A model generated the notes under the pieces. The model was not told the origin of the DNA. It ran no database searches and saw only the letters and a list, made by a program, of their open reading frames with translations. 64,000 nucleotides of DNA from Pyrenula massariospora (taxonomy: Eukaryota > Ascomycota > Eurotiomycetes > Pyrenulales > Pyrenulaceae), in assembly GCA_021030905.1 (NCBI GenBank), contig JAGFMI010000010.1:434001-498000 (forward strand), in the 5' to 3' direction. Positions 34,174 to 45,607 of the stretch are shown here, piece by piece. The position numbers were made by a program, and so were the translations under genes. Positions within the stretch are counted from its first letter, which is position 1. The number at the start of each line of letters is the position of its first letter.

Positions 34174-34806
34174 TCACCTCACCCTAGACCCCACCACCCA
34201 AACCCCACAAGCTCCAACACACTCACCACCCCCCAAAACCACCCCAAAAATATCTTCCCCCCTCCCCCTGCTCAGCACGCATACCAACCCCCCAAAAACC
34301 CTCCCCCAGTCCCCAACCAAGCTCCGCACCTCCCCCTCCAGCCTCTCAATCTCCATCTCCGCCGCCGTCGAGAGCGCCTCCCGCTGTGCAAGGTAAGGCG
34401 GCGTGTGTGTTTGAGCGCGTTGCCGCAAGCGCTGGATGGTGCGGCGGTGGGTGTTGATTAGGGTTGTGAGTTGGGTGAGGGTTGTTAGGGGGTGCGGAGG
34501 GAGGTGGGGGGTAGAGGGAAAGGGCGGTGGTTTGAAGACGAGTGTGAGGAATGGATGGTGGAGGTTCGGTGGTGGTGGTGGGTTTGGGAGCGCGAAGATT
34601 GTATAAGGCGTTTGAGTAGCTGACGCTGTAGAAGCGCGTCTATTAGATTGGTGGTCGGGCTGTGGGTTCATTGAAGCGGTGGGATACGCCGGAGGCTCGT
34701 TTGGGGAATGAAGGATACACAGGGAACGGTCGTCGCAGGTTATGAATTGTAAGCTAGGCACGATGATGACGCTAGGGGACAAGGTAAAGTTGTTTTGATT
34801 AGCCAT
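34174..34806 (-). CDS. Hypothetical protein with a short coiled coil
   Basis: Intronless 210-aa frame from the ATG complementary to 34804-34806 (MANQNNFTLSPSVIIVPSLQ). It has a Pro-rich middle (LPNPPPPPNLHHP), then LTTLTQLTTLINTHRRTIQR and a predicted coiled coil (EALSTAAEMEIERLEGEVRS), and a Gly/Val-rich end. There is no signal peptide or transmembrane segment. The codon pattern (C-ending first, G-ending after about 34390) matches other genes here and supports the minus-strand frame over the overlapping plus-strand one at 34105-34461. Function unknown. Confidence 0.5.
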   Translation of the reverse strand: MANQNNFTLSPSVIIVPSLQFITCDDRSLCILHSPNEPPAYPTASMNPQPDHQSNRRASTASATQTPYTIFALPNPPPPPNLHHPFLTLVFKPPPFPSTPHLPPHPLTTLTQLTTLINTHRRTIQRLRQRAQTHTPPYLAQREALSTAAEMEIERLEGEVRSLVGDWGRVFGGLVCVLSRGRGEDIFGVVLGGGECVGACGVWVVGSRVR

Positions 34807-34990
34807 TGTAGGTATGGAAACTGGGTATCATAAAATGCATGCAACAAAGACGCCTGTCCCACAGAAATGAGGCCCATTTAAATTTTGAGTCAACATGAGT
34901 ATGAGTCGCTTATAACACGATAATATGCGTCAAGTCCGCTTGGTCAAGATGACGAGTCATCCTATTGCAACAAATACAGATAGATTGATT

Positions 34991-36382
34991 TCACTGCTTC
35001 TTTTTCCCCGTACTCTCTTCTTCTTTCTCCTCCACATATGGGTGCTTGATCGTCAGGCACCAAATATCCATGTAGTCGCATATTGTTGTGATCACATCGT
35101 GAACGAAGCTGCCATAGATGCCGAATCCCAGGCCCAGGAGAAGGAACACGAATGCGACCTGGTATACTCCATCGCCCAAAGCAGACGGCCATAGCCCTAG
35201 CTTGGGACCAAGGCTGTCCACCACTGCCAAACTCAGAGGTGCGAGAAGGATGTTCTGATAGGGGAATGGTCCCTTGACCAGGTGTGCAGTAATCATTTGT
35301 CCCACTGAATAGGCATTCACCAGGCCGACGTAGAAGATAAACGGGACTAGATGCTGGTAGAGTATGACAGGTTGAAGCCACAGGTAGAACGGGACAATCG
35401 CCCACATGAATGCGGCGGGAAGAAGCCCTATAAGAGCTTGATAGGGTTCTTCGCCGCGTTCCCTGCGCGCTTTCATCACATTCAGGGCGCTGGAGACAGT
35501 GTTGAAGGCTAGAACTATGCCGCCATAACCCATGTACCATTCGCTCCAGGCTTTCGTGTACAGCCAATCCGGAACGAGTGAGCTGGCTGGGATACCAAGG
35601 GTAGGGAGCATGGGTTGCTGCCAATAACTACCACCTCCCTTCAGGAATGTGACAAAGTAAACGATGCAGAGCGTGATTATTCCCTCCACTGGCCCTGAGA
35701 CTATGCCTAGAGTCAGAGTCTTTGTATGATATTCATCCCATGTCTGAATGTAGAACGTGAAGAGAGATCCGAAAAGTGTCAAGACGGTATTCCATGATTG
35801 GCCAAGATTCATCGCCGCCGCGAAGAGAAGGACTTCAAGGGTCGTATTCAATGCATCAACGCCTAAGACATTAGTCAGAGAAGCAGACAGCAGGGCATAG
35901 GCTATACCGTGGTCAAATAGCTCGCCCAGAGGGCCGCTTTGGTGGGTTCTCCTTGCTTGACTCCCGTCAACTGCATCGAACGTTTGGTACAGGAAGAGCC
36001 CAATTGACCAGGTGAGATATACCCACGGTGGACAGTCTGTGTCAAGGGTCGGGTTGTACCATAACATCGTTAGGAGGTTGATAATCACAAAGCCGAACCC
36101 GCTGAGGGTAATCTAGGGGACGATGAGCTTGTGGTTGAGAGAGAGGACGCTGCATAGACGTACGAGATTTGGGCTACGGTAAATCTGGTCAGCAAACAGT
36201 TTCAAAAGATGTGAACAGCGGCGTAATGCCTATACTCACGCCATAGACATTGGAAAACATGGTAGGACGATTTTCGTATAAAATGGCTTGAGAATGTATC
36301 TGGAGAGTAAACTCTTATCCACGCCTGAGTATTTGTACTCATGGAGCTTCTGCAAATTGCGCTGGCGTATATAGACCATCCT
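34991..36382 (-). CDS. EPT1: CDP-alcohol phosphotransferase (choline/ethanolamine)
   Basis: Predicted 409-aa ER membrane enzyme of the Ept1/Cpt1 family, which transfers phosphoethanolamine or phosphocholine from the CDP-alcohol to diacylglycerol in the last Kennedy-pathway step. Exons 36240-36382, 36164-36173 (only 10 nt), 35908-36112 and 34991-35862; introns of 66, 51 and 45 bp. The microexon restores the conserved junction FPMSMAPNL-ITLSG. The 45-bp intron has no stop and keeps frame, so a naive reading retains 15 codons; removing it completes the CDP-alcohol motif Asp97, Asp100-Gly, Ala104-Arg105, Gly114, Asp118 and Asp122 (DHG-VD). The N-terminus MVYIRQRNLQKLHEYKYSGV is typical. About eight to ten TM segments follow. 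The C-terminus GKKKQ fits a dilysine ER-retrieval signal. Whether choline, ethanolamine or both are used cannot be told; the symbol is given by family. Confidence 0.93.
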
Positions 36383-37209
36383 GTAGCCTGCGAGAGATCG
36401 CAGAACCAGGAACAGAACGTAGGACATTCAAAGGAGCGGCTACCGGCCAACCTGCAGCGGGTATGTTGTGACGAACCAGCCAAGTCGCGACGATAAAGGA
36501 GAAACTGGGAATGCGCGGCCGCACGCGTTATCTCGCCACACTTGCCCCTTGTGATTGAAGCCCGCACAGGCCAGCAGGATTGTTTAACACTGCTTTTAGG
36601 AACGACTCTCTCTTCTTGACATCTAAAGGACTCCCTTCCTCGAGAGACAAAAAGATTTAGGACATAATGATGAACACTCTTCCCCTCATATTTCAAGGAG
36701 CGTCAGCTAATTCAGACTATGCTGAGAATCCTTGTACATACCCTGTTCGCACAACGGGCTGAATGTCGACCGCCCCTTAATAGCTTGCTTAACTAAGGTA
36801 GTTCTCATTACAGAAACACGTGAAAAACGTGTAAATCTCTCAAGGAAATTACTCTACCCCTATTCCCTACTATAAAGGTCTCTCTCAATGGCAAGGCAAT
36901 AGAATTTCTTGACAAGTGCTCGGCAATGTCTAAAGTGGTTAGCTAGTCAAGCGTCATCCCAGTCTACCCAATCTCTGTCTCATTTCAAGTTCGCAGTATA
37001 ATTAGATTCAGTAATGTCGAGGTTCTCATTCATCGTTTCTCCCATCTACTACTCCAATCTAACAAGCTATCATGACATGAAATTTCGAAACCCACATCCG
37101 TTCTGGAGAAATCAAGTATTCACCTCAACACCACCTCACCCAATCTAGTATTATATCTCTCGGAATTTCCTGTAGACATGCCATTCAATCATCCAAACGA
37201 GTCCCCTGC
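36383..37209. other. Intergenic region
   Basis: Contains the presumed promoter of the phosphotransferase gene (minus) and the 3' flank of the next minus-strand gene. No other feature is seen; a palindromic acacgtgaaaaacgtgta lies near 36818. Confidence 0.4.
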
Positions 37210-38088
37210 CTATATCGCAAACCCAATCCTCTCCTCTCCGTTCTCCGTCCACCAACCCCCAAACCAGTCCCCTTCCTCGACCCACCGAACCTCTCCCACA
37301 TCTCTCCCTGACTCCAACTCCCCATCCCAACAACCCAAATCCCCGCCCATCTCCGTCCTCGTACTACCGCTCAAACCCATCGATGACCTTGGCGTCGCCG
37401 TCCTCTCAACATCCGCACTCAAGAACGCCTCCCCAGACCTCCTCTCCCCCATCCCTCCCTCTCTCTCCATCAACCTCCCCGGCTCCAGCGACACCCTCCT
37501 CCTCCTCCCTTTCAAAAACCGCTCCTCGGACCTCGCCTCCAGCGTCTTCCCCGTCGCCGTCCGGGACTTCAAACTCGAAGACCCCAGCGACACCGCCTCC
37601 CCTCCCCCCCTCGTAGAACCACACATCTCGAGCAGCCGCGCCATCGAACCCGACCTCGACGCCGCCTCCGCCGCGTGCGCCATCCCGCACTCCACCCTCC
37701 CCACCCCCCTTAACCACTCCCCCAACTCTTCCTTCTCATCTTCTTCCTCCTCCCCCCCCATTTTCACACCTCCCACCTCCCCCTTCCCCTCTCCCTTCCC
37801 CCTCTGCTTCCGCCGGCCGCACCACCACCACCGCCCCAGCACCCCCAGACCCACCGCGAGAACAGCGGCGCCCAGGACGCCGATCAGAACCCACACGAGG
37901 ATGGCGTCGGCGGTGAGGGCGGTGGTGGCGGAGGAGGGGTTGCGGCAGAGGACGACGGCGCCGAGGGGGGTGGTGCAGAGCGGGGTGGGGGTGGTGAGGG
38001 GGAGGGGGAGGTGGGGGTTTTTGGCGGGGTGCGTGTTGGGGGGGGAGGGGTGGAGGAAGGTGTCGCGGGGTTGGAGGAGGGGGGGCAT
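37210..38088 (-). CDS. Single-pass membrane protein, hypothetical
   Basis: Intronless frame; from the ATG at 38088 (MPPLLQPRDTFLHPSPPNTH) it gives 292 aa. An extracellular Pro-rich N-part of ~60 residues with two Cys is followed by one transmembrane helix at about residues 62-85 (ILVWVLIGVLGAAVLAVG), a basic stop-transfer (CGRRKQRGK) and a polar cytoplasmic part with an acidic run (GGEEEEDEKEELGEWLRG) and several Ser/Arg motifs. No signal peptide is obvious, and no family is recognised. The frame is open upstream to 38403, but that part looks non-coding. A plus-strand frame at 37178-38122 overlaps completely; I prefer the minus strand because of the clean helix and the C-to-G wobble switch seen in other genes. 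Confidence 0.55.
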   Translation of the reverse strand: MPPLLQPRDTFLHPSPPNTHPAKNPHLPLPLTTPTPLCTTPLGAVVLCRNPSSATTALTADAILVWVLIGVLGAAVLAVGLGVLGRWWWCGRRKQRGKGEGKGEVGGVKMGGEEEEDEKEELGEWLRGVGRVECGMAHAAEAASRSGSMARLLEMCGSTRGGGEAVSLGSSSLKSRTATGKTLEARSEERFLKGRRRRVSLEPGRLMEREGGMGERRSGEAFLSADVERTATPRSSMGLSGSTRTEMGGDLGCWDGELESGRDVGEVRWVEEGDWFGGWWTENGEERIGFAI

Positions 38089-39361
38089 GATGGGGGAGTT
38101 GGTGAGGTGTGAGGGGATGTAGGGGTAGGGGTGTTTGTGGGCGGTGGTGGACCGGACGGGGAAGGATGAGGGATAGAGGAGATGGCGAGTCGATATGACG
38201 GATCTTGCTCGATTTGGACGCGTCGTGTCGTGTCGTGTCGCGAGCGGATCAGAGGAAGTGTATGCAGAGTATCTCGCACGCAGCTCTAGCCGCTCTGACG
38301 AGACAAGCAAGCAAGCAATCCGAAAAAGAGAGAAGCAGAAGGAGAAGCAGAAGAACGCAACACAAAAGACGGAAAGGAGATGCTCGCACCTATCCATCCA
38401 CATCCTCTTAGCACCTTTAATACCTCCCTAACCTCCTTACTAATTAACACACTACATCTCCATCAACCCAAAAGAAAAACCCAGCCCGTCAAAACACCAA
38501 CGAAGTAAGGTATAGGCTGGTCGAACAATCATGTCATCACGACACGACTGCCTACCAGCCAGTAAAAACCCAAATCCGTAGGTAGGTAAGGGATAACGAC
38601 ACGAGTGAAGAGGTGGATTTTCATGACGTGGAGATTCAAATAGCCGGGCCGGCTTGAAGGGAATGGGATGAAATAAGCTCTTTTCAAGGATTGGTAGAGA
38701 TGGTTTATTCTCACTTGACTTTTCGATCGTGCAGTTGCATTTAGGAGCTCAACTCCTTCCGGCCACCGCTCGCATAAGGTAGTCTATTCCCACCAGGATG
38801 CACCTGTTTCGAGGGTCAGAGGTCGCTAGTTGCTCGCTTAAACTAGTCTCTCAGACAACGAGAAGGGTTCTGCTTGTGAAATTGACGGGTATGTTGTCCG
38901 GGTAATATGAAGCTTATTTGTTTGTCTGGAAGCTTCTTGTGTGGTTGGGGATGTGACTGCGTAGAGTTTTTGGTTGGGGGGGGCTGGGATAACTCAATAC
39001 CTACCTACCAACCTCTTTGCTGATGACACAGCAAGAGGAAAATCAAGATTTGGACAGATGGTATACATGTAAATAAACAAAATAGAGAAGGAGAAAAGGA
39101 AGGTAGAAAGGTTTTGATAGTTTCAGCGTAGGGTGCCTTAGCTGCCCAGAAAGTTCGATCTCTCCATAGGATTACCTAGATTTCTCGCAAATGATGCTGC
39201 ATTGCTGACAGATTCTGGAATGCCCCCCTCAGCTTCCGTCTTGACCTAACATAATAGTCTGCGAGCTCTCCCTGGTCGCCCCGGTCCAGCCCATTCACTA
39301 TACTCTATGATACCGCGATCAAATCCGCTTGGGATCCGTCGGTGCAACTTGGAATCCCGAC
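38089..39361. other. Intergenic, no gene supported
   Basis: Short frames only. Includes a cgtgtcgtgtcgtgtcg micro-repeat near 38221-38240 and a G-rich run near 38980. No gene or RNA is recognised. Confidence 0.4.
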
Positions 39362-40535
39362 CTAGCCCACTGGACTCCACGGCATGGGGATCAGAATCTT
39401 GCTCTTCATGGTCTGGATCAGCGGTACGGTCTTGTGGACGGTATCGCCCCACCCTTCAATTCCCCAACTCTGCTCTCTCCTAACTTTTCTTTCCTCAAGG
39501 TCTGCAAATTGCCACAAATGATGGACGGTGTTCAGGTCACCAATCTGACAGAACCAAGCACCAACACCCTCCATTACTTCCCGTCGGGCTTTTAGACCAC
39601 GTCGCCAATGAGTCTCCCACTCGAGAAGATTGCCGGGATGCAAAGTGTATGAACGCAGCTCAAATACACCTCCAAGCCTCCGAGGCGGGGTTGTTGGCCA
39701 AAAGGAAAATTCTTGCATCAGTGAGACTTTCTTCGAATGAATGAGCGTTTTCAGGTGTCTGTCGAAGGTGGGGAAGTCGGGATGGTGGGAAATATTGTGC
39801 AATGACGCGTGGTAGCCTGTGTATCTCTGATATTCCCAGATGTGAACTAGAGCTTGTCAGCCCACCATAATGCTACCAAGGAGGTCAAGACATACCGAAG
39901 GTGTCACAGTCGCCTACTTCTGTCCGCCAACTGCCCACTAAGTTTACCTTGTTCTCAGGGAGACCAGCCATCTTAGGGTACCATTCGCCAACCAGTTGGA
40001 CGTACTCGTCGACTTTGTCTGGCTTGACATCGTGGAAGACGATGGAGTGGACGTATTTGCCTCGGGCAAGGACTTGACTGAACGACCTCTCCATCTCTTT
40101 GTCCATATTCTGACCTTCGTGGGTCCCATAGATCAAGCTTGATAGAGCGCCTCTCTTGGTGGAGCCTTCGCTTTCGGCTTTTCGTGCATCTCCTACACCA
40201 CGATGGGTAGATAGTGAGCCAAGTGCAGCAGGATCTAAACGATCTGCAGCGTCTAGAACATTGAGAGCAGAATGGGGGGTATTTGCATCTTGAGAAGGAC
40301 TGGGGAGATCAGTAGCAATAGACTGACTATCTTGCTGTTCTTTTTGCTTCCTTGCAGCTTCTAGATTATCCCTGAACTCTTTCTGGCGGGCGTTGAACTG
40401 ATCGGCTCCGTTTGGCGTGATGTCGCCGAGGCCGGGTGACCGACCTGGTCCATCTCTGGAGATTGGGGTGGAGGAGAAGGATCGGAGGAAGAGCGAGGTG
40501 GAGGACTTGGAAAGCAGTAGCCGGCGAGTCAACAT
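39362..40535 (-). CDS. NIPSNAP-family mitochondrial protein
   Basis: Predicted 374-aa protein, exons 39896-40535 and 39362-39846, with a 49-bp phase-1 intron (GTATGT donor) that joins GDCDTF to VHIWEYQRYTGYHASLHN, the conserved NIPSNAP core. The N-terminus MLTRRLLLSKSSTSLFLRSF with SSTPISRD is a clear mitochondrial targeting sequence. A charged, low-complexity region (KEFRDNLEAARKQKEQQDSQ) leads to two dimeric alpha/beta-barrel NIPSNAP domains: the first with VHSIVFHDVKPDKVDEYVQL, the second with FELRSYTLHPGNLLEWETHW. The end IPMPWSPVG is typical. Animal family members are mitochondrial matrix proteins that act in mitophagy signalling; the fungal role is poorly defined. Confidence 0.92.
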
Positions 40536-41667
40536 GGTGGAAACGACTTGCTGGCTTCACGGGTCCGGTTGTTAATCGTGTAAAAAAGAAAAGCTGGACG
40601 ATTACGTCCTGTCCAAGCTGGAGTCGTGTGCTTTCGGAAAGGACTGGCCGCTTGTGAAAGGCCGCAAGAGCTGGGTAGCTGCGGCTTAGTGGGTTAGAAG
40701 AGCTCCGGACGAGAAGCGCTGCTGCCCCTCACTGGGCAAGGAAAGTCTGCGACGATGAGACGAGGGGTGTTGTCCAAGCCAACGCGGGAAGGGGGAGGGC
40801 GGATAGTGGTGATTGGGTACAGGAGGCGGATGATTGGGTCTTTGGGAGCTTCCAACGTCTGGGGCACGCTTTCTTCCCAAATCTAACTTGTTTAGGGGGC
40901 TTTAGCGGTTTGTGGGGTAAAGGTCGCTAACCATTGCTGGCGGTCTCCACTCCTCCTCCCAGTTATAGGACTTACCTAAAGGCACCTCACCGGCTCACAA
41001 TACTGTCTTGTTAAGGAGATTCCGGCAGCGTGTCTTACACGAGTACGGCGACAAAACCTGCGAGATTTTATGTGGATGACGCGAGAGACACTTACCTTCA
41101 CAGCTCTATGGAGAAAACGTGGAAGCTGAAGTCTGGCCAGAAAACATGTCCGGTATGTAGGGAAGCTGCTGGACAGCTTTAGGGGCATGGTTAGGATTAT
41201 CTGCCTACATCTGATTTATTAGACCGTTGTTCGACCATTGTATCCTTATCTGCTGGACTGCTGTACGGCGCCTTTCTTCAACCATCTGTAGTGAACATGT
41301 GTGTGCAAGCCGTTCAACAATTCTCAAGCATAGAAGTCAGATCATTCAGAAATCAAGGGGTGACTGAGGAGCTTTACCTGCTCGAATTCACGAACAGCTC
41401 GTCTCACATGCTTGCCCTTGGAGGAAGTAGGCGCTTAAATCTAACCAGTCGAGGGTGCTTTAGCGGTTTGCGGGGTTAATCTTGCCTGAGGTGCTGGCTC
41501 GCCCCACTTATTCGCCATGACGTTTGGTCGAGCTCCCTGTCAATCACAAAAGCTGCTACAGCTTCAAGCACAGGTTCAATAGGCGCTCTCAGGTGGAAGA
41601 CCTTGATAACAAATCGAAGTAGTAGACATTTCTTCAACACGCCAAACCAAACGGACGACTCTTCGTC
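40536..41667. other. Intergenic with a short dispersed direct repeat
   Basis: No gene is supported. The phrase gctttagcggtttg with flanks occurs at about 40900-40918 (gtttgtggggt) and again at 41457-41477 (gtttgcggggt), same orientation, roughly 560 bp apart. It might be a relic of repeat ends or a shared protein-binding site. Confidence 0.4.
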
Positions 41668-42476
41668 ATGGCTGAAGCTACCAATGCACCACTGAATTAC
41701 GAGCCGTCTGCTACCACCACACATCCTCAAGTATCGACATCCCTACCACCAGAGGTAGTAGCATGTCTCAACAATGCTCGCTTTGTATAGCTCACTGCTA
41801 GCTTGAAAGGACCGTTACTGACAGGGTGAAGCTTCATCTTGCAACCTGCACCTCCGCTCCCTCTCCAGTCCCTCACGTATCTTTGATGAACTACACATTC
41901 CTTCCCTCGACGCCGTTCGAAGCGCATCCCATCATTGTCATGACAACGAATTCAGTCTCACTAAAGACTCGCAACCTTTTGTCCAATCCCCGCGTCTCTC
42001 TGCTCGTACACGATTGGGTTTCTCATCGGCCGTCTCGCACAGGCTCTCCACCTCCAGCGCCAAGGAGCAGTCTTGTCAGTCTACTAATGAATTTAAATAC
42101 GAGCTCTCTCTCCAGCATTTCCACAACTATCACCGGCGAAGCAAAAGTGCTACAACAAGGTACCGAGGAGGAGAAATGGTACAAGGAGATCCATCTACAA
42201 AACAACACATTTGGCGACCAGGCACTAGAAGAAGCAGGCCTCTTTGGTGGTCATGTGCCTAACGCAGATGCGAGTGCTGAAGGCAGCAGCTGCTACATTG
42301 CAGGCGAGGATGTGCGAGTGGTCCTCGTTAGAGTAAGAGAAGGAAGGATCGCCGATTGGAAGGGCGGTGTCAAAGACTGGGCCCTCGTGAACGAAACCGA
42401 TCCTCTACCAGCGGGCAGCGAAGTACGAAACATCAGTACAACAGCGGAGCCATTGGTCAATGGTGTTATGTCTTGA
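41668..42476 (+). CDS. PNPOx-like FMN-binding protein
   Basis: Predicted 253-aa protein of the pyridoxamine-5'-phosphate oxidase-like split-barrel fold, similar in layout to yeast YLR456W/YPR172W. Exons 41668-41784 and 41832-42476. The 47-bp intron (GTATAG donor, CTGAC branch, AG at 41831) is phase 0 and joins CLNNARF to LHLATC, the usual start of the barrel. Following segments fit the family: VPHVSLMNYTFL, PIIVMTTNSVSLKTRNLLSN, NPRVSLLVHDWVS, TITGEAKVLQQGTEEEKWYK. A cytosolic or nuclear FMN or flavin reductase role is possible, but no true PNPOx activity is implied; the residues for PLP-precursor binding cannot be confirmed by eye. The N-terminal 30 residues are polar and probably disordered. 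Confidence 0.82.
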
Positions 42477-43619
42477 GCTCGGTAGCCTAGTACGCCCTAT
42501 AGTAGATCGAATGGGAATGCCGCCAGATCGACGCCACGAGAGCAACTTCTACAGACAATTTCCATGTTGACGGGACGCGGAGCAGGTGTGTGAATGTCCT
42601 GGCTATCTCCAGTACCCTGAAATAACGATGAAAGATCAAGCATCGCTCCAAAAGAGCCCTACAAACGTCGGAGACCTTCACTCCGGGTGGGCATTTTTGG
42701 TTTGAGGGTCCCCTGATCATCATATTGCACGGGGAGTCTCAAATTCAGAATCTATACGCATCTTGGAACGGGAAGGCACCCACAATCAGGGAAATGGGAC
42801 ATTCTTGTCCCGCGCAAGATCGATTGCATGCTATACCAATTGCCTCTTTTCGTTCTCTAGTATGCAACAAAGGACAGGGGAAATGATTTTGATGTCGACG
42901 AACACTTCTGAAGCTACAGCGGAGGTGGCAAATGATTGAAATCAGAAGGGTACTAATCAAAACACGCGTCTAGCATCACGCGTCCACTCTACGGAGAATG
43001 CAAGTTATTTCACCCTATTACGGTCTTAATGTCGTGCGCTGTCAGTTGTGGTGTTGAGGTGGATACTTGATTTCTCCACAGCGGACGTGGTTTTCCAAGT
43101 TCCATGCCATGATAGCTTTAGTCACGGAGGGACTACTACAGCTACAATTCGAGCCTTTTTTTGACCGAGTGAATCGTGAGCTCTGGATAAAGTCAATAGA
43201 GTAGCACATCAAACAATGGAGACACATACGTTCGAAATTTTAGAATCACGCAGCGTCAATATTCAACGCATCTAGACTTCGAACGTGAACGTCGACTATG
43301 TCAATTCTCATTTCGAAGTTACTGGTAACCCCGATTGCTCACTAAGATTTTCTTCGTAGGCATACAACGCTGGCTTCTAGTGATATTTGAAGAATCTATA
43401 CCTCCGAGGCAGCTTCTCCATATACCGTCTAACAACACATGCTCAAATTCTTTGAGTGTATTGCTCTCTCTCTCTCTCCCTCCAACGAATTCTCCGGTCG
43501 CCCTTGGCGGACTTGTTTCGCAGCACGCTCCCCGGGCATGCCTTCCGCTCTATTCTAACGGAGTCCAGATCAGATCTTGCCTCCTTTCACAGTTCCCAAG
43601 GAAGCTCACAAACGCTTCC
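42477..43619. other. Intergenic, no gene supported
   Basis: Short frames only. A tctctctctctctccc tract lies at about 43466. Nothing else is recognised. Confidence 0.4.
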
Positions 43620-45290
43620 CTAAACGTCAGTACTGATCCCCGGACCCACGTGCCCGCCCATCTTGCCCCTCTTACCCCCTTTCGGCGCCCTCCCCAACGC
43701 CATCATCCCGCGACTAGGCCCCATGCTCGATCCAAAGCTAGCCAGCGGATCCCCCTTCAACATCCCCGCGGATTCCTCCGACACTTTGAACCCATCACCC
43801 TCGGTGAGCACATTCCAATACAGTTTCTCGATCGCCTTGGTCCACTCGCTGACGGTGTTTAGACGATTGGTGTCCGAATCGTCGGCTTTGGTCACCGTTC
43901 CGGCCTCTTGGTTGATCTTTGCTTTCAGCTTCCCCTCCACGATGAGCACGCCGAGGATGTCTTGGACTTCTTCGACCGCGACTTTGATCTTCTTTGCGAC
44001 GAAGGCAAGCGTGAAGCGGGAATATGGAGCGATGAGCTTGAGGACCGCTTTGGTGCGCATTGCGCGGGTTACTTCATCGATGTTCTCGGCAATAAAGGTA
44101 TCTGACATGAGGTCGGGGTTGGTTCGGAGGATTTCTTCGTATCGGTGAATATCGTCGCGCTGGAATGCGTCTACCAAGTTAGTCATGGCAGCGATTCGAG
44201 GGTCATCTTTGTATGGTTTTGTTTCTTGCGAGTCGAAAGGGTTGATAGTGCTGCTCATTAGCATGGTCGTAAGGACAAGGTATTTTAGGACTTGGATGCG
44301 CTGGATCGAGCCAGCCTCGTCGTAGTTTCGGAATGATTCGAAGAAATCTGACTGGGCTTCTTTCCAATTTTCTTCTGACATGTGCATTTTCCCGCCACAT
44401 TCGCGGATGATTCCCATGATCTTAGGATGTGGTACTGCGGACTTGACTCTGAGAGCCCGTTGATAGAGGGCTTTCAAGCGCTTGTTGTTACGTGTCTCGG
44501 CATACATCTGGATTTCGAGTGCATATACTTCGAGCGCTTGGGTACCTTTAGCTGGATCATCGGTACCGTCTTCCTTTTGACAGGCTCGATGCAGTTCTTT
44601 TAGTTTCTGACTAAGTCGATTGTACTCCTTCCGGTCCAGCCACAACTTTGCCAGCTTTACGTTGGTCTTTAGCCATAATCTTTCGTTATTGGTTGACTGA
44701 AAGGAGGCAAGGGTCAGGGAGTAGAATTGCTCGATTGAGGAGCCTGCCGTAGATGGGTCGTCGGCGGACGCCTTTTCGAGTTTGTCGAGCAGGTTGTTGA
44801 TGGATTTCTCCGAGTAATTACGGGTAACGGCAGACTTGACATAAGTAAGTAATTCTTTGTAGTGCGTAATGGCCTAAGTCTGCGATTAGCAATAGTACTA
44901 TAGAGGGATATAGGTGCCCAACATCGTCGTATTTGCCGAGGGCTATCTCAAGCTTGATAGCTTGCTTGAGACCTTTGAAGCCCCTAACTCAAGTATCAAT
45001 AACCAGACAAATTTGGGTGCTGGCGGATGCAAACCAATCGCTTTTATCCTGTTCGAGGTCTGGCACACCCAGGAATTCGCTTATTGCTTCTTCTGGATTA
45101 TCTGCCTTAAGCTGCTTTGCATTGTAGTATTTGTTCTCGATACCCACGTCACCGCCCTGATCGTCGTCGCTGTCTTCAAATTCGAAATCGTAGCTAGGCA
45201 GATGGATTTAGCATGAGCTATACTTATGGTCACATATAATACTCACTTCTCATTGTCTGAATCTTGCATGAAATCATCGTCGTCAGACAT
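43620..45290 (-). CDS. csnB: COP9 signalosome subunit 2
   Basis: Predicted 505-aa PCI-domain subunit of the COP9 signalosome, the complex that removes Nedd8 from cullins. Exons 45247-45290, 45035-45193, 44923-44983 and 43620-44873, introns of 49-53 bp; all phases agree. The start MSDDDDFMQDSDNE leads into YDFEFEDSDDDQ, the acidic N-tail that contacts cullin/Rbx1 in CSN2. TPR-like helical repeats follow (ISEFLGVPDLEQDKSDWGFK, YKELLTYVKSAVTRNYSEKS, LWLDRKEYNRLSQKLKELH), then the PCI/winged-helix region (YSRFTLAFVAKKIKVAVEEV, LIVEGKLKAKINQEAG). The Gly/Arg/Lys-rich end GRAPKGGKRGKMGGHVGPG resembles fungal CSN2 tails. Intron 3 has a slightly unusual GTTGGG donor. Symbol given after the Aspergillus name for this subunit. 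Confidence 0.95.
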
Positions 45291-45607
45291 GGTCGTCTGA
45301 TAGCGCTTGACGGCGCAAAAGGTAAGTTTGCTCTTTGAATGGCGTCGATATAGCGCAGAAGAGATATGTATTGAGTAGAAAAGCTTCTGCGTTGATGCTG
45401 CACTGGCAAGGTAATTATGTCGGTGAACTCTAAAGCCTGCCATGGGGTATGTCCTTCCAGGGACCTTGACTGCGAAGCTCTTATCGATAGCGGGCAGGCG
45501 TCAAGTGGAGCCTTGGTATAACAGCCCGATCTAGCCTAATCCGTCTATAAGTAACCATCGGCAACCACGTCCCTGAGATCCCTTCTTCTGTCACACAGCC
45601 CGCAAGT
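45291..45607. other. Upstream region of COP9 subunit 2
   Basis: Likely promoter and leader of the minus-strand CSN2 gene. The frame is open upstream of its ATG without an alternative good start. No further feature is seen. Confidence 0.35.

Noticed and set aside
35863-35907. Loss of the catalytic Asp in the CDP-alcohol phosphotransferase
   Set aside because: Apparent only if the 45-nt stopless intron is translated; splicing restores DHGVD.
37178-38122. Plus-strand 314-codon frame
   Set aside because: It overlaps the minus-strand membrane protein fully, is Pro/Ser low-complexity, and is explained by the wobble composition of the opposite strand.
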